Source: Spirogloea muscicola (lineage: Eukaryota > Streptophyta > Zygnematophyceae > Spirogloeales > Spirogloeaceae). Taken from it: 25,624 nt of DNA. Shown here in pieces: positions 10,901 to 25,624 of the stretch. The number at the start of each line of letters is the position of its first letter. Within the stretch, counting starts at the first letter, position 1. The translations under genes were made by a program, and so were the position numbers. The DNA is taken from the NCBI GenBank assembly GCA_009602725.1, contig WELB01000125.1, positions 163,766 through 189,389 on the forward strand. The letters are read 5' to 3'. The notes under the pieces were generated by a model. The model did not search any database and was not told where the DNA came from. It saw only the letters and a program-made list of their open reading frames with translations.

Positions 10901-13900
10901 TCAGAACCGATTATAACTGGCGTCTCTGCCTCGCTGGTCCCCTGCGCCAGGGCTGCAACGCCCAGCGTCGTTGCCAGCCGCTTCCGGAGTCGCAGGCCGG
11001 TGACAGACGCCGAGCTCAGAAGTGAGGCGGCCACGGCCTTCTGCGATGGACTCAGCCCCTTCCAGTGGGCTCCTACTCTACTCTCAGTTGGCTGTGCAGC
11101 TGGGATTGAGTTGATGCTTGGAGCACCCTCTGCATCTGCACCACCACTTCGCTTGGCGGCCTCAAGGGCCTCGGTTGTTGAGTCCAGGCACACCCGCAGC
11201 GCGGCAAGGTGGAGCCAAGTCGGCAGCGCCGGCCGCAGCGCCAGCAGAAGGACAAATATCTGCACGTCATTAGACACATGCTGCTGATGAATTTTTCAAC
11301 AAGACTTTCCAGACTTGAACGCCATAAAGAGCTTTGCTTCAACAAAGCTCTAGTTCTTTCGAGGGAGGAGGTATACCTAAGGCGCCTCACTAATTCAGCA
11401 AAAGCACACAATTACAAGGAAGCAATAAAGCGTCAGTCATGCTGTCAGGACGTGGATCTACAAGTGCACCTGAAATTGCCGTTGGGCCGAGGTTAGCGCA
11501 CCCAGGAGCAGAAAGATGGCATTTTCCTCTTGCGAGCCCTCCAATGCCTCATGCTTCGAGTACTGGTGCAACATGTGCTTGTCTTCAGGGGAGGAGGGAG
11601 GCCATAGGCGCAACTGCGCGAGGCCTGCCTGTGCTGCCAGAAGCGCGCCTGGCTTGTCGTGCAGAATGTCAAACAGCCACTGAAAGACGTCTGCTTCGGT
11701 GATGATCCCGCCTGTCAGACTGGAGCTGCCCCTTGATGTCTGCCGCTCCAAGGTCCTGCCATGACACCAAATAAACCTTTATTCACAGAAACATTGGAGA
11801 GCCAAAACCAGTTGCATGCACAATGAGCCCATTTGCATCCATGCGCCCCCAGAAGAAATCTGCAGAAGCTTGTCAAAGCTACCCACTTAATATAGTGCCG
11901 TGTGACCTGGAGGCCCAACAATAGCCAAATAAAACCCAACCGCAACACCAAGACGCAAGTGGGGACTGGGACCCTCCACTTAAGGGGGCAGTCACTTGTA
12001 TATAGAGCCGCCGACAAGCCACGAAGCTACCTCTCAAGTCCCAACAGGCCGGTCGAGGCGACTTCAAAGAGCTGGCCACTGCTGCCGAGGAGCAGGTACA
12101 CCCTGGCCCGCATCGCGGGCTTCGGCTCCGGCACGCTGCTCGCGCGGAGGTCCAAGCTGGGGCACGGCTGCAGGAGGCGGCAGCCTGAGCCACACCGGAG
12201 GCGGACTATGCGCGGCCCGCTTCGCAGGCACCACACCTGCGTGGGCACAGAGCACACCTTGCCATGCCTTCATATTTGCCTGCTCAACATGGCACCATGG
12301 CATGTAAGGCTTGTCTAAGTGCTTGAAGTGAGGAGCTAGTAGCTGGCAGATTGTTCTGCTCATTAAGATATTGGACTACTGCACTTCGAGTTATTCGTAC
12401 ATCTGTACGATAATACAGCTTTGGTTTTCTGTGGAGCAACAAGTACCTCCAGGATGCCATTTCTTGGGGCATATATGGCCAGGCAAAGTCGTAAGTCAAC
12501 CCCAACATTGGGGTTTTCACTTGCAGCTTGCGGAGACTCGTACGCTCCTTCATCTGGCTTCTTGTTGCCTGCTGGGAGTGCCGCGGGCAGCTCCAGAAAT
12601 GCACACTGTGCGGCTCGATAACCCTGCTGACACCGACAGCTCAGGCCGCCCCTTTATGACAATGGCTTTGCTTCTTGACCTCTAGGATAATGAAGCTGGA
12701 CAAACTGAAGCCTAGACCTTCAGGATCTGCTGCCAAGACTTGCTGCAGGCACCAACATGATGTTGATTTGGCCTGGCAAGCTGCACCATATCAGAAACAA
12801 ACCTTCTAATAGAAATCGCTTTGCATTTTAGGACCTCTATTCTGCCTCCGGCTTTGTGGAAAAAAGCATTGTGCTATGTTCATCGGCGGAAGCCTATGAT
12901 AATTACCTTCCACATGCGTACGACAATGTCTGCTGATAAATCATAAAGTAGGACGCGGCCAAGACTATCTGCAATGGCCATCAGCGGACCCCGCGGCGCT
13001 ACGAAGAGCGCCAGCGCCTGCCTGTCCCCATCCTGTAGAGCAGCGTGCGGCTTGGCCTGGACGCTCTCTCTGCCATGATCCAGCTCCACAGGCTTGCCCT
13101 GCAAGTTGGGGCTTCCTGAGGTCGACAGACCAGCTGACATTGTAATAGCCTGCCTGCAAAACAGCGCCAACATACGGCGTCCTCAAAGACATCATAATCG
13201 GCTTATGCTCTGATCAGATTCACATGCCTAAGCATTTGCAGGACTTACACTGGGTCAGAATTCGGCCGGATCCTTAAGTTACTACATCAACGAGCTTAGC
13301 AACGATTCCTGTAAGATGGAGAAGGCGGCGACCTTGCCATGTACATAGATTAGCTGCTGTGAAAATGCTCATAAGCAGCTACTTGGCTTTTGTCATTTGC
13401 GACTGAGCTATTTTATATGCTTGACATGGATGACAGTGGCGCACCTGATATCCTTCAACCCTTGCAGTGGAGACACAGGGGAAAGCGCATCTCCTTTCAT
13501 AAGCCCTCTGGTGAGGCTGTAGACTGCCGTGGCTGCAGTCGTCATGCCCTTTGCTGCTGACACGACCCCCGTCGCCACCTTGGAGGCGATGAGTGCCGTG
13601 GACAGGCCCACTTGGCCCTCTGCTACTCTGTGGACGGTATGCTCAGCGTGCGCGCCTCAGTAGCCGTTGTGCACGTGCCAACTTGAGCACGCCCCGACGT
13701 CATCGGAGACTAGTTGCTGATATGACGTGCAGAATGAGAGGCTCCACATTTGCGCCAAAGGGCCGGCAGAGGATCACCATCAACTATAAGCCGCATGATC
13801 CTTAACAACACGTCATTCTTCAACTGCATTTACCTGAACGAAGCCAGGGTTGGATCAGGGCCGACAAGTACAAGGCCAAATTGACCTTGTCCAATCTGCT

Positions 13901-15780
13901 GGCAGTCAAGGACCGCACGTTGTCACTATCAGCCACTAACTACAGTTAAACTGCAGATCGCAGCCAACAACATATCGTGCCATTGTACTCAGAATATCAT
14001 GCGGCGCTTCAAAAGCACACTATCAGACCAAACATTGGCGATGACAGTGTGCGATGATAAATTTTTGGAGCATACTGCAGCGCTTAGAGCCACCATTGCT
14101 CATTATTCACCTTAGAGATGGGAGTGGGAGCAAGGTCAGTGATGGCCCCGTCCCTCCACTGCCGAAAAGGCCTGCCCAGTGTCCACTTGTGGTACCGAAG
14201 GCCGGGCTGCTGTGGCATATCTGGCAGGACGCTGGCTCCCTGGTCGTGCTCCCTGGCAAGTCTCAACACCAGTGTCTGCAAACATAGTCTATAAAGTCAT
14301 TATCTCACCAACCATGTCAATGAGAAACTCATTTGAGACGAAGTAACGCGAGCAGGTGGGCTTCGCTTGGTCTGCTTTGCTGCTCTTAGAGGTGCACATG
14401 TTTGCTCTTGAGCTTGGTCTTAAGTCCGCGGATGTGTGAATGAATCAAGGGTCTGAGGCCCAATATTTGACTGGCAAGTAAGCCTGGAACAAAAAATAAA
14501 TCTAGGCCACACCTGCAGATCGTGGCCTTCGATGCGCACGACCGCCGTCGCATAGAAGGCTGCAACATCCTGGGGCTCGTTGCCAGCTCGGAGCCGAGGG
14601 CGCTTGCCCCGTGTCCGCACACGCAGCAATGGCCCGCTGTGAAGTACCTGCACGGCGGCAGACACGCATGCTTGATGAACAACACTCACTGCCCACAAGC
14701 ATGTAAGAGCGAGTGTAGATAACCGCCAGACATACAGACAGACCGATGCTGGTCAACAGATGACTCTTGTGCAGCTTACCCTGCACAAGAGTCAGCGAGT
14801 CAGTACAAACTATACAAAAGTATGTACTCTTTTTGCTTAACAGCACTGTAAATTAGGAGAAGTTAATGTGCAAATTCCTCCCCACTCGAACGAGACCTAC
14901 CTGCCTCAAGAGGAGCCCACCTTGGACAGTCAGCACCAGGAGGGCGCCGCCAGACGTCCCGACGGCCAGGAAGCGGCTGTGAGCATCCTCCGTGAAGGCC
15001 AGCCACTGGAGGCAAGTCACTGATTGGCCTTCCGAGCAGGCATCGACGGCGACGGTGCCATCCAAGGTCCTGTCGCCAGAAGCCCCAGTGCTGCTAATGA
15101 CCACCCGGCCGCCCCTGGCGACGGCCAGCAGCCCTGCGCAGGCCGACAGGGAAGCGTGCACGGCCTCGTCGTCGAGCCAGGCGCCATTGGGCGGGTCCAG
15201 TGCCGCGCCGCCGCCGCCGTCCAAGCGAAGGCCTCCCCCTGGCGTCGAGGCGGCAGAGGTTCGAGTCAGCTGCTGCACAGCTCGGTGAAGCTGAGGTTTT
15301 CCGCTGACAAAGGCCAACAAAAGCTTAGGATGATGACCAACAAGCTGAGGTACAGAAGTCGAGAGATAATGAGTGATTGACAGGCGTCACCTCAGAGATC
15401 ATCTGCGCTTCTCTCTGTATTGAACTCATCTCATCTAATATTCTGTCATCTGATGCATCTATCTCATCAAGCAAGCCCCTGCAGGAGATACTCGACATGA
15501 GCAACTTGTGGCAGAGCCTAGCTGCTCAATTGGCGGCCATGGCCGCCATCGTGTCGAACGCCCGCTGTGGCAGAGGTGGTGGTGAGAGCTGGCTGCGCCG
15601 AGAGCGCGACGCCGTCGCCGGCGTACCGTCAGAAAGCGGCGAGCTGTGGAGCCCGGAGAGGCCGTCGAGCTCCGCGCCACCGCCGCCGCCGCCGCCGCCG
15701 CCGCCGGCGAGCGCGTCCCGGACCTCGTGCAGCACGACGCGGCCGCGGAGCCGCAGCGCGCGGGCCCGATCCTTGGCCAT
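7993..15780 (-). CDS. RAB3GAP2: Rab3 GTPase-activating protein non-catalytic subunit (RAB3GAP2 / Rab3GAP150 family)
   Basis: RAB3GAP2 partners the catalytic RAB3GAP1; the complex acts on Rab3 and, in animals, also as a Rab18 exchange factor at the ER. Exons in order (high to low): 15780-15627 (uncertain), 15478-15391, about 15323-14901, 14647-14513, 14275-14111, 13898-13834, 13627-13445, 13153-12907, 12623-12447, 12236-12031, 11755-11470, 11259-9877, 9755-9032, 8865-8558, 8211-7993 (TGA). From the second exon on, phases agree, giving about 1,585 residues against 1,393 in human. The N-terminal family domain is clear: AFYATAVVRIEGHDL, YHKW, LVLVGPDPTLASF, ADSLGRVLLYD, VVRMWKGYRAAQCAF, LAIYAPRNGILEVW and GSGCRLLQP match human stretches such as AVTDDFGRVILLD, RMWKGYRDA and FLVIYAPRRGILEVW. 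The C-terminal two thirds is helical and less conserved. The N-terminus carries a ten-Gly run and is new relative to human. The first exon's donor phase does not fit the second exon, so the start is provisional. Confidence 0.87.
11328..11351. repeat. 9-bp perfect inverted repeat in a RAB3GAP2 intron
   Basis: AGAGCTTTG (11328-11336) is followed after six bases by its exact reverse complement CAAAGCTCT (11343-11351). It sits in the intron between exons 11755-11470 and 11259-9877 and can form a short hairpin in either strand. A stem this length can occur by chance in 25 kb, so no function is claimed. Confidence 0.6.
15666..15720. repeat. GCC trinucleotide tract encoding a Gly run in the RAB3GAP2 N-terminus
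   Basis: An imperfect array of CCG/GCC triplets at about 15678-15708 reads on the minus strand as ten consecutive Gly codons just after the predicted N-terminal helix (LRGRVVLHEVRDALAG). Triplet tracts of this type expand and contract without breaking the frame, so length polymorphism is likely. Confidence 0.7.
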
Positions 15781-15887
15781 GGCCGCCGCCGCCGCCTCCG
15801 CCGCTCCCGCCGCCGAGATCGNNNNGGCGCCCGCCGCGGGCGGCGTCTGGCTCGCCCGCCGCTACCGCGGCCGCCACCGCCGCCGCC
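15781..15887. promoter_or_regulatory. Putative bidirectional promoter between RAB3GAP2 and VPS45
   Basis: Only about 107 bases separate the predicted RAB3GAP2 start (ATG on the minus strand, 15780-15778) from the VPS45 start (ATG 15888-15890). The segment is very GC-rich, with GCC/CGG repeats, no TATA-like element, and four unresolved bases at 15822-15825. GC-rich TATA-less spacers between divergent housekeeping genes commonly act as shared promoters. The transcription starts are not visible. The VPS45 start is well supported by alignment of its N-terminus; the RAB3GAP2 start is less certain, so the spacer could be wider. Confidence 0.55.
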
Positions 15888-20768
<4,881 letters not shown>

Positions 20769-23101
20769 TGTCACAATTGCTGCCCCTGAACTCTCTAGAA
20801 GAGGTAAACTTGGTGTGACTTGCATGTGCTGCCTGCCGGGAAATGCACTGTGCATGACCCTGCTTTCACCGTTTCCTCGGACATCATTCAGCCGCTTCTG
20901 GACTATACAAATATATTCTCCGTCAGGAGATCTTCAACTCGTGTGTATACCTATTTTTGTACAGTGATCTTATCCAATATGTCAGATCTTTGATAATGCA
21001 TCGTTGTGTAGTAAAACATAACAACTCATGAAGAAACAAACACTCAGGGGCCTTGCGATTATCAGCCATTCACATTATAGCCGCCCTGCTGCAGCTGTTA
21101 CTTGCAGGTGCATGGAAGAAGGGCTTTGACCACCAAGCTCAAGGAGGCCCTTGAGCGATGTGGGCCTGCACGGCCCCCAAAGCACGAAAGTGCACTCACA
21201 GCAAAGACAGTGGCATCTTTGCTGTGCGTGGCGTGCGTGCTTTCTGGGGGCCATGCATGTGGGAAGGGCCCATGCTACAGTACCTCCATGTTTAGTAGCA
21301 CCCATGAGTCAGGAGCTCAGAGAGCCGCATTAGCCATATTGTCTGCTGCAAATTACTGATTGGAGAGCGGAGGGCGAGAGATTGGCAACCCTTAGCTTTT
21401 TGTGCTGATGAATTTGGTGCCATGCATAGTTGTCGTCGTGCTGCTGACCCTCAGTGACGCATGTGAGGGCCTGGCATCCTCACACAAAGCAGTTGGCCTG
21501 GCCGTTTGTGGAGCCCGCCTGCTCCTTGGGCTACTTGCTCACCAAGTTCTGGTTCAGTCCGGTGTTGGGTTATCTCCTCCTGGCATTGTTACGGCCTGGG
21601 CCTCAGGTCGTTTGTGCAGTGGTCTTCATGGCCGCCTTGTCCACCTCGGCCATACCAGCAAGCCTGAGCAAGTCGGCAGTGTGCACGACGTGCACTAAGG
21701 AAACCTTGCGTGCACAGAAATTGGAATTGGAAGGCCAAAGTGGCCAAGTACAACGGCAAGCACATCTGATGACGCACATTACTGACTGCAGTAAGCCTGC
21801 TCAGTGACTACGGGTCAACGCAGAAAGGTCGCTAACTAAGGGGACTGCACGCTTTCCTAGGTCCAGGTGTTCATCCAAGCAGCTCAAGGTGAGCTAAGTG
21901 GCCAGTCGCCTGTGAAGACAAAAAGCAGCTGTACCAACTGGGGCTGCACAGGGCCAGCCCATGAATGGAATACAAGGTCCAGAGGAGGCAGCGAGCCAGA
22001 CTCACAATTCCACTATTGCCTGCGCCAGCATGCCACGCCAATGTAGGAGAAAGGGCTGGGACACACAGCTGCCCAGGTACGCCACCTGCATGCACAAGCA
22101 AGCAGTGACAGCCTAGGGCCATGATAGCCGATAGGTAGAGGGCCTGATGGAGTGCAGCTGGCGAGGAAAGCCTGGTGAATGGTGTGGACTGTCCTTGACT
22201 TCCAACGGTGCCAATTTGCAGTAGGTATTTGCATTCAAAGCATAAGCAAATGTGCACCAGCTATGTGGCCGACAACGAAGAACAGAAACTAGGACGGGCG
22301 CCTGTGATTCAGCCACTTAGCTAGTGCGTGCTACACAGCCTATTGCATTCTGCAAGGTAGTCGGCAGGCCCTATGGGCTTCTTGCTGGTTGACCCCGTTT
22401 CTGCTGCTCTGCGTCGATAATCGCAGAAGTGCAACAATGCGAGCCTAGCAACTTAGAGGTGGTGTTTTGCCGCTTCCCACTCTGGCTGCAATGGACAAGA
22501 TCCGGAAGCCTCTGTAGGCCCCACTGACTGACGCGCATTGAGCTTTACAGTGAATCTGATGAGACGTGCACACCTAATGCGTGTAAGCAACTACACCATG
22601 CAGCCAAACGTTGGGCTGCAGAGGCATCACCAGAAGTTGGCTAAGTGGATTGGCGTACTCTTGCGGGTACTGCACACTGCTGCTTGCTGTACCCAACTGG
22701 GTTGCATGGGATTGCAAGGGATGCTTGCCGATCTCTTCGGGGCTCGTCCACTCAGAACCGTGACTACATACTCTAACAGTAATTGCCAAAGTGCCAGGTG
22801 TAGTTGCTGTTCACTTCCTGCTGGCCTCCTCAGAGTGCCCACCTTAAAGCAGTGCAGCTAACCATCTTCGAAAGCCTCATTAGCTGGCATTCAATGGGAC
22901 TCAATTTGCCACCGAGTGCATGGTGCACTGCTTATTGGCCAACAGATGTAAGTTACTACATCTGTTGGATTATTGACTTATTATGAAGCCATTAATGGCT
23001 AGTCTTTGAGCGTGGTCTATATGTGCGGTGCATGACATACTGCCATGGTTTGCCGACTAAATGGCGCCTCTTATATTGAAGGCGTGTGACCAGGCAAGCG
23101 C
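20769..23101. other. Convergent intergenic spacer, no firm gene
   Basis: This 2.3 kb lies between the stops of VPS45 (plus) and the AGC kinase (minus) and must contain both 3' UTRs. Overlapping plus-strand open frames at 21402-21698 and 21454-21807 encode hydrophobic stretches of 98 and 117 codons, one beginning with a signal-peptide-like MNLVPCIVVVVLL. A segment at about 21109-21210 follows a good acceptor (TTACTTGCAG) and reads as a charged helix (TTKLKEALERCG). None has a recognised motif or a consistent splice partner, so I do not call a gene. Confidence 0.45.
22939..22968. repeat. Perfect 12-bp inverted repeat (hairpin)
   Basis: CCAACAGATGTA at 22939-22950 is followed after six bases by its exact reverse complement TACATCTGTTGG at 22957-22968. 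The transcript could form a 12-bp stem with a six-base loop. It lies about 135 bases downstream of the minus-strand kinase stop, so it may be in that gene's 3' UTR or terminator region. It could also be a tiny palindromic insertion. Confidence 0.8.
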
Positions 23102-24361
23102 TCAGAAGAAGCCGTCAAAGGCCGACAGAACTGATGCAGAGTCGGCTCCGGAGGACGGGGAGTTGCTGCTGGTGGCAGAGGAGGAGGTGGGAGACGCCGC
23201 CGGAGACGACGCCGCCGAGGAGGATGGAGAGTCCACGCTGCCGTCGCAGTCGGCAGCGGCGGCTAGGCACGGCCAGATGTCCTCCCTGGCGATGCCTTTG
23301 TACTTAGTGAAATCTTTAGTGGCATACTGGCGAGCGAGGGCGGCGGCGGCGTCGAACGGCGCCGGGACGTGCGGCGGCGGGATGGACGGAAGGAGGTCGC
23401 GTGCGACGCCGGCGAAGAAGGGGTGCGCCCAGACCTTGGCGGCGCCGTGCCGCGCGCCGAGGCGCGTGCCGGGGTCCTTGTCCAGGAGCTTGGCGAGGAG
23501 GTCGCGCACTTCGGGCGAGACGGCGACGTCCGGTGGCAGCGCCGCCGGCGGCGCCCACAGGATGTGGTCGAAGGTGTCGCTGCGGCTGCCGCCGCGGAAC
23601 GGCGAGAAGCCGGCGAGCAGCTCGAAGAGCAGCACGCCGAGCGCCCAGAAGTCGACGGCTGCGCCGTGGCCCGCGCCCGTCACCACCTCCGGCGCCGTGT
23701 ACTCCTCCGTGCCGACCATGGAGTTGGAGCGCACTTCCGGCACAGCCCAGAAGGCGACGCCGCCGCCACCGTGGCGGCGTTGCCGGAGCAGCTGCGGCGG
23801 CGGCGCCAGCGAGAGGTCGAAGTCGGTGAGCTGAACGTGGCCGTCCTCACGCAGCAGCACGTTCTCGGGCTTGAGGTCGCGGTACACCACGCCGAGGCTG
23901 TGCAAGCTCTCCAGCGCTGCACACATGCCATGCAAGCAGACTCAGAGACCGCCTGCAGAAGCGGCGCAGCGTCCACCCTGCGCTCTCTCTCCCTCCCCTC
24001 TCTCTCTGATAGCCACGATCTTGATGCACGTACTTAGAGAGAGAACGTACCAGATGTTTACTAACACCGAGCTGCATTGCTGGACTTGTCATTCTTTGTT
24101 CATTTCTTGGCTATGGTCCGTTATCAGTAAGGACTAGTTTGGAGGAGATCCAAGTGGTCGTCAAATACCTAGCAGGACCTCGGCGGCGTAGAAGCGCGCA
24201 GCGTTCTCGGTGAAGCGCCCGCGGTGTTGGAGCATCGAGTAGAGGTCGCCGCCCGCGCAGAAGTCGGTCACGAGGCAGCGGTGGCGGTCCGTCTGGCGTG
24301 TTCCAAAGCAGCACGGCCCTTTGTCAGTGACATTGTACAAGCGAGCAAGAGCGGGGAGGGG

Positions 24362-24395
<34 letters not shown>

Positions 24396-25016
24396 GAGAG
24401 AGAGTGTGTGTGAGAGAGTGGGCACCTGAAAGCTTGCGTAGAGGGTGGGAAGGCAGGGGTGCTCGAGCGCGGCAAGAATGTTGCGCTCCGTGCGTGCGCG
24501 CCGTACTTTGTTGCGCTGCTCAAGCACCACCTTGTCCATTGCCTTCAAAGCAAAGAGCCGGCCTGTGCCCTCCAGCTCCACCAGCAGCACGCTGCACAAA
24601 AGTAGAAGAGAGGAGATTAAATATATGTTGCGCTGTCCGCAAGGTCGGCCACTCTGCATGAGCAGTCGCAGCAGAGGTGCGGGAGGACGGGAGGGAAGGG
24701 AGGAGCGACGTGGGAGGAGGAGGGCCTCACCTGCCAACGTCCCCACTGCCCAGCGGCTTGACGGGCCGGAAGTGATGGATGTCAATGCGGCCATCCCTCG
24801 CCTTGATCTGCCAGAATTGGGTTCGACGACAGCTCCGCCACAATCAGATCGTGCAGAATTTGTGGAGTAGCAAGAAAAGCCGCGCATAAGCAGCAGCCAG
24901 GGCACTGGAAGAGAGGAAGAGAGATAGCGAGAGCGAGAGCGAGAGCGAACCTTGCGCAGCGCCTGCCAGTCCGACTCGCACCGCACAGAGCAGCTGGGTG
25001 CCTCCGTGGGCTCCAT
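23102..25016 (-). CDS. AGC VIII-type serine/threonine protein kinase (PVPK/D6PK/phototropin-kinase-like)
   Basis: A plant-type AGC kinase with a complete catalytic domain, 415 residues. Exons: 25016-24951, 24807-24731, 24591-24426, 24292-24169 and 23916-23102 (TGA); all phases agree. Motifs by residue: Gly loop GSGDVGSV 42-49, ATP-site Lys64 in FALKAMDK, helix-C Glu83, YRDLKPEN with catalytic Asp158, DFD at 176-178 instead of DFG (the mark of the plant AGC VIII group), a 40-residue activation-segment insert, [14 protein letters not shown] 208-221, and a C-terminal FDGFF 411-415 that fits the hydrophobic PIF motif bound by PDK1. A Ser/Ala/Pro-rich linker precedes that end. Relatives act in polar auxin transport (D6PK, PINOID) or blue-light sensing (phototropin); which applies here cannot be told. 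The sequence up to the Gly loop ([16 protein letters not shown]) resembles the phototropin linker, yet no LOV motif occurs upstream in the window. The start was chosen because an in-frame stop lies about 35 bases before it. Confidence 0.92.
24355..24420. repeat. GA/TC microsatellite in kinase intron 3
   Basis: A nearly pure (GA)n tract of about 50 bases ends in GTGTGTGTGA. In the minus-strand transcript it becomes a (CU)n pyrimidine tract near the 5' end of the intron between exons 24591-24426 and 24292-24169, only a few bases past the donor at 24425-24424. Such tracts vary in length between individuals. Confidence 0.9.
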
Positions 25017-25624
25017 CGCGCTGAGAGCTGCCGCCTCCGCTGCAGCGAGCGGCTAAGCAATCTCCGCAGGCCGCCGCGAACGCCGCATCCTGCTCCCGCC
25101 GTCGTCGCCGCCGCTGCGCCTGGCTATGGCCGGCCTGGCCGCCTCAGCGGTCCGCAATCCCGCGACGGCGGCGGGGAGTGTCGGGCGCCACTTGGCTATG
25201 AGAGCCCCTCGACAAGGACAGCAGCCGCTTTAAGCTCGCCAGCAAAAAGCGACCAAGGGGCGCCGCACGGGAGGCAGCGCAGCCGGGGGCCGCGGAGGAG
25301 GGAGGTGCGGGGGCGAGTGGAGGGGGGGAGGAGGGAGGTGGCGGTGGCGACGGTGGGACCCGCGGTGCCGGAGGCGCCGCTTCTGAGACGCTCAGCGGGA
25401 GCGGAGGCGGGGGCGGGGCCGGGGGGAGGAGGGAGGTGGGGGCGGGACGGCGGCGCGCGAGGCGAGGGGCGCGCATAAAGACGTGAGCGCGCGGCGGGGA
25501 GAAGAAAGCGGCTGCTGATATGAAAGAATCGGCTGTGAAATGCCAGCCAGATGCATACAGGTGTTCATGACGGAGCCAAAGGCTAGGCAGACAGGGCGCC
25601 CTCAATACCCCCGTGTCAGCAGTA
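25017..25624 (-). promoter_or_regulatory. GC-rich upstream region of the AGC kinase
   Basis: The 600 bases upstream of the kinase ATG are strongly GC-rich, with long purine (GGGAGG, GGGGCGGGG) runs at about 25300-25450 on the plus strand, hence C/T-rich on the sense strand. The low-complexity Pro/Ser/Ala open frame across 25144-25605 has no domain and is probably not translated. This block resembles the GC-rich 5' ends of the other genes and likely carries the promoter and 5' UTR. Several G runs here could also form quadruplexes. Confidence 0.45.

Noticed and set aside
23061-23834. 257-codon open frame on the plus strand
   Set aside because: It lies antisense to the kinase's last exon, which has complete kinase motifs; long open frames opposite GC-rich exons are expected.
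25144-25605. 153-codon minus-strand open frame upstream of the kinase
   Set aside because: Pro/Ser/Ala-rich low complexity, different frame from the kinase, and an in-frame stop separates it from the kinase start; probably promoter or 5' UTR.
25017-25624. Possible LOV domain upstream of the kinase (phototropin)
   Set aside because: No LOV signature such as the GRNCRFLQ motif occurs in any frame of the remaining sequence.

Overview
The window is nuclear DNA from a photosynthetic eukaryote of the green lineage. The genes are split by GT-AG introns of roughly 90-640 bases, four of the five products fit eukaryotic families, and two of them (an SFR2-type glycosyl hydrolase and a DFD-type AGC kinase) are typical of green plants. 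Each gene opens in a very GC-rich, GCC-repeat-rich 5' block while introns and intergenic DNA are much less GC-rich. I did not see the chlorophyte TGTAA polyadenylation motif soon after the stop codons I checked. Together with the SFR2 gene this leans weakly towards a streptophyte alga, but the species cannot be named. The few N bases (4996 and 15822-15825) point to a draft assembly.

Layout: (1) 1-3739, plus strand, SFR2-like galactolipid galactosyltransferase, ten exons, with only its extreme N-terminus cut off by the window edge. (2) 4768-6206, plus strand, a short multi-exon gene for an unrecognised membrane protein. (3) 6207-7992, a gene-poor convergent spacer with a strong G-quadruplex motif. 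(4) 15780-7993, minus strand, a 15-exon RAB3GAP2 (non-catalytic Rab3GAP subunit) gene. (5) 15888-20768, plus strand, a 13-exon VPS45 gene starting only about 107 bases from the RAB3GAP2 start, so the two are divergent and probably share a promoter. (6) 20769-23101, a gene-poor convergent spacer with a perfect 12-bp inverted repeat. (7) 25016-23102, minus strand, a five-exon AGC VIII (PVPK/D6PK/phototropin-type) protein kinase with no LOV domain visible.

How the genes relate: VPS45 (SM protein for endosome/TGN SNAREs) and RAB3GAP2 (Rab regulator) both act in membrane traffic and are arranged head to head. SFR2 works on chloroplast envelope lipids. The AGC kinase is a plant-type signalling kinase. 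I see no operon, mobile element, CRISPR array or novel multi-gene system. The most checkable oddities are a one-base frame loss in a conserved VPS45 exon, a GC-AG intron in the same gene, a 39-base tandem repeat that runs into a VPS45 splice acceptor, and the uncharacterised membrane protein. Exon boundaries were set by hand from splice dinucleotides, reading phase and family conservation.
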